Source: Rhodocyclaceae bacterium (lineage in GTDB: Bacteria > Pseudomonadota > Gammaproteobacteria > Burkholderiales > Rhodocyclaceae). From it: DNA of 64,000 nucleotides. The notes below the pieces were generated by a model. The model saw only the letters and a list, made by a program, of their open reading frames with translations, searched no databases and had not been told where the DNA came from. Positions 44,890-54,705 of the stretch are shown piece by piece (position 1 is the stretch's first letter; each line of letters begins with the position of its first letter). The stretch is from contig VBWA01000005.1 of the NCBI GenBank assembly GCA_006218025.1, forward strand, positions 33,788 to 97,787, given 5' to 3'. A program made the position numbers and the translations under genes.

Positions 44890-46242
44890 TCATCGGGTGA
44901 TTGCTCCGCTGTCCTTTTCCGGTTCGGCCTGGCGAGCCGGTTGCAGCAGCAGCAATGCGATCAGCAAGACCAACGGGTTGAGAAGGGTCTGCACAGACAG
45001 GCCATCGACAAAAATGTAGTTCTTGGGCACCAGCATCAGTACGCTGGCCCAAAAAACCACCTTGGCCTCAAGTGGCGCGGCATTCTGCTGCAGGCTCAAA
45101 ATGGCCAGCGGTGCCACGCAGACAAGCAGATGGTACTCGGCGCAGACCGGAGAGAGCAGGACATACAGGGTAACCAGAACCAGCGGGCCGGCTTGCGTCG
45201 GATTTGTTCCAGCCTGCAATGATCTCCATGACAGGAATATCGCGAAAATCGACAGCGCGATGAACAACCGGTAGAGCTCGTCGTGATAGAACGCCAGGGT
45301 GCCGCTCATTCTGGCCCCGTTCTTGATTAGCGCCCAGAGCGACGCGTTGCCGGCGTCTCCATTGGGCCCAACGATGTACAGCTTCCGGTAGTTGTCCAGG
45401 CCTTGCAGGAAACTGTGCAAATCGTAGTCGGGATAAATGGCGTTTTCGGCCACAAGGGCGGCCAGAAGAATTGCTCCAGCGAGCGCGATTGCAGCAAGTA
45501 CAGGAACGACGGACCTGCGCCAGCCGACAACCAGGGGAATTGCCAGCACGAATACCAGGGCGACCGGCCTGAAATTCATCGCCAGTGCCAGCGCCAGAAT
45601 TGCAGGCCAGGACACTTTGCGCTGTCCGAAGCAGGAAACGAGGAACACGGCGATCAAAATCGAAGCGAAGCCCGCGTGGTAATTGGCCCGGGCAAACACC
45701 AGCAGCGCAGGGTAGGACGCAAAGCAAAGAATCAACAGGGGGACCACTGAAGGCCGTTTTTCGGTCGTGCATTTTCTATAGGTTTTTGCAAGCCATGCCA
45801 CGCCAGCCGCATAGAGGCCAAACCACAGCCAGAGAACGCCGGTCGCCGACTTGCCAAACGTAATCAGCATGGCGCAGAGGGTGAAGGAAAGCTGGGATAG
45901 CGGCGGATGATGCAGGTGGGTCAGGCGGCCTGTCGCCAGGCCCTCTATGCCGCGGTAAGGGTTGTGCAGCAGGTAGTCCTTATACACTGCGGGCCATGCT
46001 TGGAACTCGCTCGTGGCGGCCAGCCCTGCCGTGTAGTCCTTGAACGACAAGGCCACTTTCACCAGATCGGAAAAGCGGTCTTCCGGTCCGGGCAGGAAGT
46101 AGGCTTCACCAAACCCGAAACTGTAATGCAGCGCAGCGTAACCGGCATTCAGCGCAAAGCCTAAGGCCAGCAGCCAGCAGGCTTGCTCAAGCAGCATGTC
46201 CTGGTGAAGCACGAAAGCACCCCGTGATCGCATCGGCTTCAC
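44890..46242 (-). CDS. Polytopic membrane protein, probable GT-C/GT87-like mannosyltransferase
   Basis: A 450-residue protein with about ten membrane segments (WLLALGFALNAGYAALHY, GVLWLWFGLYAAGVAWLA, VVPLLILCFASYPALLVFA, AILALALAMNFRPVALVFVL and others). ANYHAGFASILIAVFLV and AEYHLLVCVAPLAILSL resemble the DUF2029/GT87 family of polyprenyl-phosphate-sugar users. In a locus with two lipid-sugar GT2 enzymes it is the natural acceptor-side glycosyltransferase. Its start overlaps the TPP-enzyme stop as ATGA. Confidence 0.68.
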   Translation of the reverse strand: MKPMRSRGAFVLHQDMLLEQACWLLALGFALNAGYAALHYSFGFGEAYFLPGPEDRFSDLVKVALSFKDYTAGLAATSEFQAWPAVYKDYLLHNPYRGIEGLATGRLTHLHHPPLSQLSFTLCAMLITFGKSATGVLWLWFGLYAAGVAWLAKTYRKCTTEKRPSVVPLLILCFASYPALLVFARANYHAGFASILIAVFLVSCFGQRKVSWPAILALALAMNFRPVALVFVLAIPLVVGWRRSVVPVLAAIALAGAILLAALVAENAIYPDYDLHSFLQGLDNYRKLYIVGPNGDAGNASLWALIKNGARMSGTLAFYHDELYRLFIALSIFAIFLSWRSLQAGTNPTQAGPLVLVTLYVLLSPVCAEYHLLVCVAPLAILSLQQNAAPLEAKVVFWASVLMLVPKNYIFVDGLSVQTLLNPLVLLIALLLLQPARQAEPEKDSGAITR

Positions 46243-48068
46243 CGGTCGTGAATGACGTTGGACGCCAATTCCTGGCGCGCGAGAAACGGAAACATGTCTT
46301 CCAGCGGCGGACTCACAATGCTGCCGTCGTCCAGTTTGCGCGAACTCATGCGTGGCTCGAAGCCCTGCGTCTCATCGAGGATGACATCGCACAGATACGG
46401 GCCATCGCTGGCCAGTACTGCGGCGAGTTGATCCGGAAAGTCGGCGCTGGCGAGACGGCGCGCAGGGATGCCGAAGGCGGTTGCGACGGCGACGAAGTCG
46501 GGAAAGCTGACGCCGCTGTTCGGACCTTCGCCCGCGAGGCGGCCGAAGAAATTGTTCTGCGATGTGCGAATCGACAGATAGCCCGAGTTGTTGAGCACGA
46601 AGATCTTGACCGGGATCCGGTGGTGGGCGATGGTCTGCAATTCCTGCAGATTCATCATGATGCTGCCATCGCCGGCAAGGCAGATGACGCGCCGCTGCGT
46701 TCCCCGCGCGGCAATGGCGCCGAGCCAGGCTCCGATGGCGGACGGAAGGTCGTAACCCATCGAGGCGCTGCCGGAGTTGGAGAACATGCGCATGCCGCGC
46801 TTGAGGTGTCCCGCCTGGAACGGAACGATGGTGGCGGAGGCGTTGCCGCAGGCGACGATGTCGCTGCCGTCGAGATGGTCGAACAGCTGCTCGATAAAGT
46901 GGTAGGGGTTGATCTTGCCCGTGAATTCGCGCTGCCGGGGTAACACCGCCGGGTAGCGCGCGACGCGCTCGCGGCACCAGGTCAGCCACTCGCGATGCGC
47001 AGGCGGGCCCACCCAGGCGTCCGCGTGCCGCACCAGCGCCGCGAGGAAGGGCTTGAGATCGGCCGCAACGGCCATGTCGGGCCTGACGGTCGGCTTGGCG
47101 AACTCGGCCGGATCGATATCGATCTGAATCTTGAACGCGCGCGGCGCGAATGCCTGCCAGTTGTAGCTGACCTGGCGGATGTTGAGCCGGCTGCCAAGGA
47201 TAAGCAGCAGGTCGGCATTCTGCACGGTGAAGTTGCCGGCCCGTGTGCCGATGGTACCGGGGCGGCCACAAAACAGCGGATCGTCCGAATCGATCAGGTC
47301 GTGGGTCCAGGCGGTGGTGACCGGAATACCCAGGCGGCGGATCAAGGTCTCGAATTCGGCGGTGGCGCGTGCTGCACGGACGCCGGTACCGACGAGGATG
47401 ACGGGCCGCCGAGCCTTATGGAGACGTTCGATGATCGCGTCGAGGTCCTGTTCGGAAACGCAGGGGGCAGTATCCGCGTCGATCGGATGGCGGCGCAACG
47501 CAGCGGGATCGATCGTCGCGCTCTGGACATCGATCGGGATGTCCAGCCAGACCGGGCCGGGCCGCCCGCAGGTGGCCAGATGCAGCGCCTGGTCGAGATG
47601 CCAGGCGATGTCCTCCGGCCGTTCGACGACCGCCGCGTATTTGGTGATGCCGCGCGCCATTGGAACAATGTCGCTTTCCTGATCGCCAAGCTGGCGCAGT
47701 CCAGGTACCGGCGTGGTGGCGAGGCAGGTCGCCCGCTTGACCTGGCCTGAAATCACGATCATCGGCACCGAGTCGGTCCAGGCGCCGAACACCCCATTCA
47801 GCGCATTGATGCCGCCGGGGCCGGTGGTGACGTTGAGTATCGGCGGGGTCTCGGCGATGCGCGCGTACGCCTCGGCGGCCATCGCGGCGGCCTGTTCATG
47901 ATGGAAACAGACCGGCGTCAGGCCGGGTTCGTGGCACAAGGCATCGTTGAGGAACATGGCGCCGCCGCCGGTGACGAGGAAGGCGTGGCGATGCGCAGCG
48001 CTGGCGAGGCGGGAGGCCAGGTAGCGGGCGACGGTACTCATCGCCGGGGCTGGAAATGTCGAATTCAT
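46239..48068 (-). CDS. TPP-dependent acetolactate-synthase-like enzyme (candidate YerE-type)
   Basis: A 609-residue thiamine-diphosphate enzyme with the three AHAS-type domains. N-terminal PYR domain holds VCFHHEQAAAMAAEAYAR, whose Glu activates the cofactor, and VTTGPGGINALNGVFGAW; the middle domain holds ILVGTGVRAARATAEF; the C-terminal PP domain has CLAGDGSIMMNLQELQTI and VKIFVLNNSGYLSIR for Mg-TPP. There is no regulatory subunit gene, and the locus is polysaccharide-related, so catabolic or branched-chain amino-acid use is less likely. YerE, which adds a two-carbon branch from pyruvate to CDP-3,6-dideoxy-4-ketoglucose, has this architecture and would fit the rfbH gene 10 kb away; this link is inference. 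Confidence 0.8.
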   Translation of the reverse strand: MNSTFPAPAMSTVARYLASRLASAAHRHAFLVTGGGAMFLNDALCHEPGLTPVCFHHEQAAAMAAEAYARIAETPPILNVTTGPGGINALNGVFGAWTDSVPMIVISGQVKRATCLATTPVPGLRQLGDQESDIVPMARGITKYAAVVERPEDIAWHLDQALHLATCGRPGPVWLDIPIDVQSATIDPAALRRHPIDADTAPCVSEQDLDAIIERLHKARRPVILVGTGVRAARATAEFETLIRRLGIPVTTAWTHDLIDSDDPLFCGRPGTIGTRAGNFTVQNADLLLILGSRLNIRQVSYNWQAFAPRAFKIQIDIDPAEFAKPTVRPDMAVAADLKPFLAALVRHADAWVGPPAHREWLTWCRERVARYPAVLPRQREFTGKINPYHFIEQLFDHLDGSDIVACGNASATIVPFQAGHLKRGMRMFSNSGSASMGYDLPSAIGAWLGAIAARGTQRRVICLAGDGSIMMNLQELQTIAHHRIPVKIFVLNNSGYLSIRTSQNNFFGRLAGEGPNSGVSFPDFVAVATAFGIPARRLASADFPDQLAAVLASDGPYLCDVILDETQGFEPRMSSRKLDDGSIVSPPLEDMFPFLARQELASNVIHDR

Positions 48069-48084
48069 GGCGACGTTGCCGATC

Positions 48085-49896
48085 TCAGGTTGTGCCGTTG
48101 CCGCGTTTGGGCAGGAGCCGGGGGAAATGACGGCGCACGAACGCATGGGTCAGGTAAAGCGCCTTGCGCGGTCCCTCGTGGCGCACCGCAGTGACGAATT
48201 CGCCAACGAGTATGGCCACGACGTAGGGAATCAGCGCCAGGTACCAGAACGGACGCATAAGTTGCAGTCGGGGTGCAGAGAGGTCTCGCTCTCCAAAGAC
48301 AACGGCTTTTCCCGTGCCGCGTCGAAATTGGCGCGGACATTTCGAGGAGGGCATGGGCAGCGGGTCGAGTGTCGGCGGCGCAAGCGGCAGGCCGGCGAGG
48401 ACTTCGGCGACACCGCGCACCACAGCCGCGGGAGGTGCGAAGTTGCGGCAGACCGAACCACCATGGCGCACGCACTTGTCCCAGCCGAGGCAGGGACAGC
48501 AATCCGCGCCGTTATGCAGAGCACGATGGTGGGCGCTGTCGCCCGCCCAGGAGTGCACCGGATGGGTACTCGAGAACAGGTGCAGGGTCTTGATTGCCCG
48601 TGCCTGGGCGGCGTAGTGGACCGGAAACGAATCCATCCCGATCACGACATCGACGCGGTCGAGCAGTGCGTCGAACTTTTCCAGCGTGCCGAAGCGCAGG
48701 GATTCGACATCCGGCAACGGATCGTGCGCGTCCAGCGCAACGAGCCGAAATCCTTGCTCCCGCAGGAGCGTCGCCAGTTCCAGTTGGAAGGATCGCGGAT
48801 AGACCTTCAACGGCCAGCCCGCATCGAAATGCAGCAGGATCGTCGGCGGTCCATCGGCCTTGGAGCGGGCCGGATGGACCGCACCGACGACCAGACCCCG
48901 ATGCAACTGGCTATCCTCGGTAAGGGATTCGCCAAGGCAGAAGCGGAAATGATCGATGTAGTGGAAGTTCGTGAAGTTGTAGTTGCGGGTCCCGCGACAA
49001 TAGACGTGAAAAACGCCCTTGGCCAGGCGCGGAACCATGTCCAGGAAATGGTGGCAGTCTTCCTTTCGATACTCACCGCGAAACGGAATCGGCCCGTCCG
49101 TGGTTGAGAACGTGATCTTTCCCCGATTCTCGCGGACGATGGGGAAGTAGGCTTCGTTGATCAGGATCTCGTCGAACAGCGGGCGTTCCGTCATGCTGGC
49201 GGCAATGCCCATGAAGAGTGCATCACCGGCATGGTGGGTGAAGAATGCACTCATGCGCACCGCATCGCGCAAGGTGCGCCGATTCGCAGCCGGCGCCGTT
49301 GGTTCGCCGCCGACTTTCCGCAATACGTCGAGCGCGTTTTGCGCGCACCATTCCATGGGGCGCCAGTAGGGGCCGGGCAGGAAGCCGTTGGAGATTGCCG
49401 TGAGGCAGGGAAAGTGCACGGTAATCAGTGCCACGTCCCTGAAATAGAGCGCGGCTAGCAGCTTGCTGTCGAGTTCGGGATTGGAGCAGGACAGGAGCAG
49501 CAGGTGTCGATAGTCCTCGGCTGGCTCCAGGGTCAGCAGGTAGGCCAGCGGGAGCCCGTTGCTGGAGCGCACCACGGCATCGTCATGATGGGATTGTGCG
49601 ACACAGGCCAGAGTCAGGCGGATCAGGAAAGTCGAGAGCCGCAGCAAGGGATTGAAAATCAGGATGCGTCGGCTGTCGCACTGCGTTTCCCGTGTTCGCC
49701 TCACCATTTCGAAGACGTAGCGGCTTGGCGTAGCGACGAAGCTGTCGAGCATTTCGCGCTGCCCTACGTGTTCCTGCGAGATTCGAAAGCTCGGTTGGAT
49801 CAGGAATTGCGCCACCTGCGACGGAGCGATGTCCAGATGCGGGAAGGCCCCGATCACCGTGATGGGATTTCTCGCCGGCGCCTGACGTGTCGTCAT
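48085..49896 (-). CDS. GT9 (heptosyltransferase-like) glycosyltransferase with N-terminal extension
   Basis: A 603-residue protein. The C-terminal half shows the GT9 donor region: ILLHFDAGWPLKVYPRSFQL, FRLVALDAHDP, VDVVIGMDSFPVHYAAQARA and TLHLFSSTHPVHSW, followed by a Cys-rich CCPCLGWDKCVRHGG segment seen in GT9 relatives. The N-terminal 300 residues are unassigned. The end is a hydrophobic segment (WYLALIPYVVAILVGEFV) with a basic tail, suggesting membrane attachment. Start at 49896 overlaps the methyltransferase stop (ATGA). Confidence 0.72.
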   Translation of the reverse strand: MTTRQAPARNPITVIGAFPHLDIAPSQVAQFLIQPSFRISQEHVGQREMLDSFVATPSRYVFEMVRRTRETQCDSRRILIFNPLLRLSTFLIRLTLACVAQSHHDDAVVRSSNGLPLAYLLTLEPAEDYRHLLLLSCSNPELDSKLLAALYFRDVALITVHFPCLTAISNGFLPGPYWRPMEWCAQNALDVLRKVGGEPTAPAANRRTLRDAVRMSAFFTHHAGDALFMGIAASMTERPLFDEILINEAYFPIVRENRGKITFSTTDGPIPFRGEYRKEDCHHFLDMVPRLAKGVFHVYCRGTRNYNFTNFHYIDHFRFCLGESLTEDSQLHRGLVVGAVHPARSKADGPPTILLHFDAGWPLKVYPRSFQLELATLLREQGFRLVALDAHDPLPDVESLRFGTLEKFDALLDRVDVVIGMDSFPVHYAAQARAIKTLHLFSSTHPVHSWAGDSAHHRALHNGADCCPCLGWDKCVRHGGSVCRNFAPPAAVVRGVAEVLAGLPLAPPTLDPLPMPSSKCPRQFRRGTGKAVVFGERDLSAPRLQLMRPFWYLALIPYVVAILVGEFVTAVRHEGPRKALYLTHAFVRRHFPRLLPKRGNGTT

Positions 49897-50588
49897 GCCT
49901 GCTTTCGCGCCTCGACGCAATGCTTTTTAGCGACGACCTGGATTTGCGCCAGCGCGCTGCCGAGGGTCTGGTCTACCGCATAGCCCATGGAATGCAGGAG
50001 GCGAAACAGGGACTTTTGCAGGGCAAGCCCCATCGGGCCGAAATGGGCCAGCAGGATCAGTATTCGCGAAATCGTTACAGGGGGCGCCTTTCGTGTGCCG
50101 TCGTCCAGGAGGCTGCGGTCATAGTTCATGTCCTGCAGCTCAACGGAAAGTACTTCGCCACCCGGAAGCGCCTGAAACAATTCGCTTACGTCGATCGACC
50201 GCGGGCTCCATGACCCAAGGCCTCCAATCCGGAAGGTCCACTTGTGGTCGCCATTGAAAAGGCTGGGCCAGTGGCGCTGTTCGTAGAGGCTCTCCTCCGG
50301 CACAACCACGACGAGGAATCCGCCGGGCTTTACCAGGGCCCACCATTCGAGCAGGGCCGACTGAGGTGAATTCATGTGCTCCAGGCAATGGGAACTGTGT
50401 ACCGCGTCGTAGGCTTTGACGACGCGGAAGCGTGAAATGACATTGGCGTCGCCGTCGCCGACATCGAAGCCTTCCGCCCAGGGACAGACCAGGTCATCGC
50501 CGGCGCCGATGTCGATCAGGCGCCCCTGCAGATAGCTTGCGGCAAACGTGGGCGGTCGGACGTTCTGGGTTTTGGATGATTCGTTCAT
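49893..50588 (-). CDS. SAM-dependent methyltransferase (Methyltransf_11-like)
   Basis: A 231-residue class I methyltransferase: LIDIGAGDDLVCPWAEGFDV as SAM loop, YDAVHSSHCLEHMNSPQSAL and LVKPGGFLVVVVPEES as motifs II/III. The HSSHCLEH form is typical of glycan-locus methyltransferases. Start 50588 (MNESSKT) is chosen over an in-frame start 22 codons earlier because the family begins shortly before the SAM loop. A 125-base gap separates it from the large fusion gene; nothing else is seen there. Confidence 0.82.
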   Translation of the reverse strand: MNESSKTQNVRPPTFAASYLQGRLIDIGAGDDLVCPWAEGFDVGDGDANVISRFRVVKAYDAVHSSHCLEHMNSPQSALLEWWALVKPGGFLVVVVPEESLYEQRHWPSLFNGDHKWTFRIGGLGSWSPRSIDVSELFQALPGGEVLSVELQDMNYDRSLLDDGTRKAPPVTISRILILLAHFGPMGLALQKSLFRLLHSMGYAVDQTLGSALAQIQVVAKKHCVEARKQA

Positions 50589-50713
50589 CGTGTCTCGGTA
50601 CGGGACGGATAGCTCTGGTTGGTAAAGTTGCCACGGGTTCGCATGGCGGCGCAACTGCCATGCACCGGCGCGGCATTGTTTCGATTTGTCCTAGTGTCTT
50701 GTCTTCGTGGCTC

Positions 50714-53700
50714 CTAATCGACGAGGCCAAGCAGGAATGCCATCGGGCCGCCGAAAACGGGAACGTGATTCCTGATCCATCCTCGCCGTCGCCGCATCGC
50801 CATGAAAAAAATGACCAGGCTGTTCCAGCGTGCGGCAAGCAATGCCCGCATCGCCGCGTGGAATGACTTGATCTCGTTTTCTTGTGCTCGATACACGAAC
50901 AGCCCGGTGTCGCTCGTTTGCATCCCGGCGGCCACCTCGACCGTGGAGTTTCTTTTGCGCCAGACGCCGATGATGGCCTCGCAGCCGCCGGCATCACCTG
51001 ACTCGATGGCAGCGCGCCATATCCTGTTGGCGGATTGCTCATGGATATCGAGATCGCCTGCAAGTCCCGACAAGGCGGCCAGTGCCTGAGTTTCCTTGTG
51101 GAAGGCTCGCGCCCCTCTGGCCGCATCCTTGTTGCCGGGCAGGCGACTCCCATAGGGCAGGGTGAAGAACAGGGTGCCTCCCGGCTTGAGGTGCTGAAAT
51201 GCCCTGCGCAGGAAGGGCAGCGGGGTGCGTTCCAGTTCCATGCTGGCAAAGGCGACGGCGTAATCGAAACCCGCGGGGTCCGGCTGCCAGCACTCCGAAA
51301 ATTTGCGTCCGCTGTAATCGATCCCCGAGTGCCCCCAGTTCTCGCAGGCGAACGCAACGAGGGCGGCGGACTCGTCGATCGCCTCGATCCGGCATTTCGC
51401 CTGGGTGGCAATCAGATAGGGGCCGTAGCCAGGGCCGCATGACAGGTCAATCACGCGCGAACCGGGCGCCATGCGTGATGCGGCGAAGGCATAGCGGCTC
51501 AGTGCAGCGGCGGGAATGTCGGACAACCACTGCTGCGGCTGAGGACGACTGTCTTCCGACAGGCCGTCGGACGGGAATATCGATCGATGGAGGAAACGGA
51601 TCATGCGTTCCGACAGAGCCTGCGACGGCACGACAGCCGGCCCTGCCGACGCTGGCGGCGGGGGCGCGACCTGCAACTGGCCGCTATCCGGGTCCGTGGC
51701 GATCCAGCAGCGCGGCTTGCCCAGGGTGCTGCCCAACTCGGCCTGGAGATGGCACGTCGGCGGAAACTTTTCGCCGGGACCGTCCAGCCACCGTGCGCTG
51801 TTGCCGAGGTCTATATGACTTGGCGGCATGACTGGCTGCGCTGACACCTGTGCGCACCGCCTGGTATCGAGTGCCCTGCGGTAGGCTGCGAGCGTGTCGG
51901 TCGCGTGGGCATGCCAGTCGGATGCCAGCGACAAGGGCTGCCGGTCCGTGCATCCGCTGTCGGACATTCCCTCGGCGCAGGCTGCCAGCACGGCCTGGCG
52001 GATCGAGTCGGGATCGAGCGGATCGATGTAACGGGCGTGCGCGCCGAAATACTCGAGTTCCGAGGACCGGTTGCTGAGTACCAGCCGGCAACCCGCGGCT
52101 GCCGCCTCCAGTGCCGCGAGGGAGGCGCCTTCCGCCCAACTGGGGAGGCAGAAGACCCGGGCTCCGGCGTAGGCCGAGGCCAGGATCTCGCTGTTCGACG
52201 GCAAGCGGCCGCAGAAAGTGAGGTTGCCGCCGCCGATGCGGCGCACGAGTTGTGCGTAGCCCGGATCGGGCGCGTGTCCGATCAGGACCAGCGGGATTCC
52301 GGTATCGCGCAAGGCAAAGGCGAGCATCGCCTGATTCTTGCGGGGCTCGATCGCGCCGATGCAAAGCGCGTAATCCCGGATGCCGAACTTCTGGAAGAAC
52401 AAGCTGCCATCCGCAACCCTGTGCAGGGCCGCTGGGTCGACCGCGTTCCTGACGATGGAGACCGACGGGTGGTCGATGCCCATGCGCGACAGGACATCTT
52501 GCTCGTGGTGGCTGAGCAGGATCAGGTGGTCGGCATAGCTGGCCAGCCGCCGGACGACGGAATGGTAGCGGGCGATGGGTGCCAGTTTCGGGTATCCGTC
52601 CTGAAGCGTGTGCTTGTTCTTGGCCAGGGCGGACAGCAAGGCCTGGACGCGGGCCGGATGCGCGAACTCTTCGAGGATGCCCGGCACCCGTGAATTGAAG
52701 GCGTCGAGTTCGGCGAAATCGAGGGCGATCGGCGACAGTACCAGCGCAGCACCCGACGCCTCTATCCGTTTCAGTACTTCCTCACAGCTGAAAGGCGGCC
52801 ACACGTTGTAAACATGCACGACATCGTGGTCAGCGGGTACCAGCGTGTCGGCGGAGCAGCACGAGGCGGGAACGCCAAGTCGCTGCAATTCCTGCGCGGT
52901 GCGGGGTGCCCTTACCGAAGGCCCGCCGCGCCCGCAGTCGGCTTCCCAGCCATGTACCACGAGCGCGGCACTGATGTCGGTCCTCGGGCCGGTCGCATTT
53001 TCGGTTGCAGGCGTGGCGCAGGTCGTTGCGATTGTCGCCGGCGCCATGGGATCGTGCCCAAGCAGACGCACGAACAGCGCGTGATGCTTTTCGACCCAAG
53101 CTCTCCAAGAATACGCTTCGACGGGGCGTCGCAGCGCACGCTTGCGCTCGACGCATTCCGTCAGCACGCGACGCAGGTCGGCGATGCTTCCCAGTTCGAA
53201 CTCGACATGGGGAAACTGCGGGACCCAGCCGACGGCCGGCGCGATGACCGGGCAGCCGCAGGCTAGCGCTTCCAGCACGCACATTGGCCCCCCCTCGTTG
53301 TATGCCGGTACCAGCACGTAGTCGAGCGAGCGATAGAACCCGGGCATCTCTTCGTCGGGAATGTGCCGGGCCGGCCCCGGCCAGCCGTGGCCGGTGAAAT
53401 GCCATTCGAGACCGGGAACGTCCATGACGGCCGCCACCAGGTCTTCGCCCTTCCTGCCAGTATGGTAAGTGCGGCCGACCACGCCGATGCGCACCACAGG
53501 ATGGAAGGCATTGAGGTCTACACCTGGCGATATGATTTCCACGCCGGAAACGCCGAGCGACCTGATGAGAGTCGCCGTGGCGTCGGCCATTGCAACGCAG
53601 ACCGCTACGCTGCGGGCGATGCTCTGGAATGTCGCTGCTGCCGCCGGATCGGGTTCTTGGTGGGTGAAGAAACCTATCTCGATCGGGGAGACACGCCTGA

Positions 53701-53854
53701 CCCGGCTACCATACGTCATGTAGTACTGGATACGGGCGTTCGTGTCCTCGGTGAGCCCGCAGGTGACGTAGGGCAGGCGGCGGGCGAGTTCCTGCGCCTG
53801 CCTCTCCTGGATCCATCCGCCGTCGGACAGCTTGATGTGTACCAGGCCACTCAT
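50714..53854 (-). CDS. Tri-domain GT-B / GT-B / methyltransferase fusion
   Basis: A 1046-residue protein. Residues about 1-285: first GT4-like domain (VEIISPGVDLNAFHPV, GRKGEDLVAAVMDVPG, LVPAYNEGGPMCVLEALACG). About 300-690: second GT4 domain (VHVYNVWPPFSCEEVLKR, VSIVRNAVDPAALHRVADG, CIGAIEPRKNQAML, VFCLPSWAEGASLAALEAAA). About 780-960: class I methyltransferase (RVIDLSCGPGYGPYLIATQA, FDYAVAFASMELERTPLPFL, LKPGGTLFFTLPYG). The C-terminal 80 residues end with a hydrophobic stretch. All glycine-rich and E-x7-E type blocks are visible in both GT domains, so both may be active. It probably adds two sugars and a methyl cap. First gene of the minus-strand operon that runs to 34779. Confidence 0.87.
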   Translation of the reverse strand: MSGLVHIKLSDGGWIQERQAQELARRLPYVTCGLTEDTNARIQYYMTYGSRVRRVSPIEIGFFTHQEPDPAAAATFQSIARSVAVCVAMADATATLIRSLGVSGVEIISPGVDLNAFHPVVRIGVVGRTYHTGRKGEDLVAAVMDVPGLEWHFTGHGWPGPARHIPDEEMPGFYRSLDYVLVPAYNEGGPMCVLEALACGCPVIAPAVGWVPQFPHVEFELGSIADLRRVLTECVERKRALRRPVEAYSWRAWVEKHHALFVRLLGHDPMAPATIATTCATPATENATGPRTDISAALVVHGWEADCGRGGPSVRAPRTAQELQRLGVPASCCSADTLVPADHDVVHVYNVWPPFSCEEVLKRIEASGAALVLSPIALDFAELDAFNSRVPGILEEFAHPARVQALLSALAKNKHTLQDGYPKLAPIARYHSVVRRLASYADHLILLSHHEQDVLSRMGIDHPSVSIVRNAVDPAALHRVADGSLFFQKFGIRDYALCIGAIEPRKNQAMLAFALRDTGIPLVLIGHAPDPGYAQLVRRIGGGNLTFCGRLPSNSEILASAYAGARVFCLPSWAEGASLAALEAAAAGCRLVLSNRSSELEYFGAHARYIDPLDPDSIRQAVLAACAEGMSDSGCTDRQPLSLASDWHAHATDTLAAYRRALDTRRCAQVSAQPVMPPSHIDLGNSARWLDGPGEKFPPTCHLQAELGSTLGKPRCWIATDPDSGQLQVAPPPPASAGPAVVPSQALSERMIRFLHRSIFPSDGLSEDSRPQPQQWLSDIPAAALSRYAFAASRMAPGSRVIDLSCGPGYGPYLIATQAKCRIEAIDESAALVAFACENWGHSGIDYSGRKFSECWQPDPAGFDYAVAFASMELERTPLPFLRRAFQHLKPGGTLFFTLPYGSRLPGNKDAARGARAFHKETQALAALSGLAGDLDIHEQSANRIWRAAIESGDAGGCEAIIGVWRKRNSTVEVAAGMQTSDTGLFVYRAQENEIKSFHAAMRALLAARWNSLVIFFMAMRRRRGWIRNHVPVFGGPMAFLLGLVD

Positions 53855-54049
53855 CGTTCAGGCCTGCCGGTTTCGGCGCATGGAGGCGGCAGACCGTATG
53901 CGTGGGCTGCAATTCGCGGTGGCTGTGGCGGTTGTGGCGGGTGCAGGGTCATTTGCATTCCGTGTCGCCCGGACCCAGTATGCCGCCGGGAAGTCCGCTC
54001 CCTTGCACAAAAGGGGCCAATTGAATTTCATGTCGACCGAATACCGCGA

Positions 54050-54640
54050 TTATCGAGTTTCAGGTCGAGCGATGGTAGTTGGAAATCTACTTCGTATTGG
54101 TTTGATGAATTTGCCAAACGCCCAAAGTGCTTTATCGACGCGTCGCCCGTCAATGTCCGAAAATGTGGCGTGGAACGGCAAGTACCTGCATATACAGGTA
54201 TCTATCTTTTTCCGGTCGTACTGAGAGATTTCTTCATCGGCGCCAGCTTGAATGAAGGCCATGGCGCGATGCACATGCTGGTCATAAATTGGAAATCGAT
54301 CTAGCTGGCAACAATGAAGCCAGAATATTCTCCAGATTGCGCCGCCGGTATCGAAACGAGCGAGAAAGTCATGTGCGCTGTAGTTGTTTGGGAGCGATTC
54401 CATTGCATTGCGGCGATCGATGAAATTCTGCTGAACCGCTGCCTGTTTGCTCGCTGAGAGTGGCGTTCCGTTTTTCCACTGATACAGATCGAATATTCGT
54501 TGCTCGGTTAATTCCCTACCAATATTGTTGATGTACAGGTCTTCCTGGACATCGTCGTACCGGTGGCTCCAAAATTTAACGAATTGCTGTCGGTTTGCCT
54601 GTATTGGTTTGTAAGTGAGCATTTGCATGGCGTGAGACAT
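54050..54640 (-). CDS. Unknown protein in an A+T-richer patch
   Basis: A 196-residue protein with no family I recognise. Notable segments are FVKFWSHRYDDVQEDLYINN, NYSAHDFLARFDTGGAIWRI and LDRFPIYDQHVHRAMAFIQ; the FPIYDQHVHRAM block looks like a conserved core. No signal peptide or membrane span. Codon use is visibly more A/T-rich than the neighbours, consistent with recent acquisition. About 195 bases without any gene separate it from the fusion gene. Confidence 0.55.
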   Translation of the reverse strand: MSHAMQMLTYKPIQANRQQFVKFWSHRYDDVQEDLYINNIGRELTEQRIFDLYQWKNGTPLSASKQAAVQQNFIDRRNAMESLPNNYSAHDFLARFDTGGAIWRIFWLHCCQLDRFPIYDQHVHRAMAFIQAGADEEISQYDRKKIDTCICRYLPFHATFSDIDGRRVDKALWAFGKFIKPIRSRFPTTIARPETR

Positions 54641-54705
54641 CTATGATGTCAAGGAGAAAAGATCGGACGCATACCGCAGTACCTTCTTGAAATTCCAAGA
54701 ACAAA

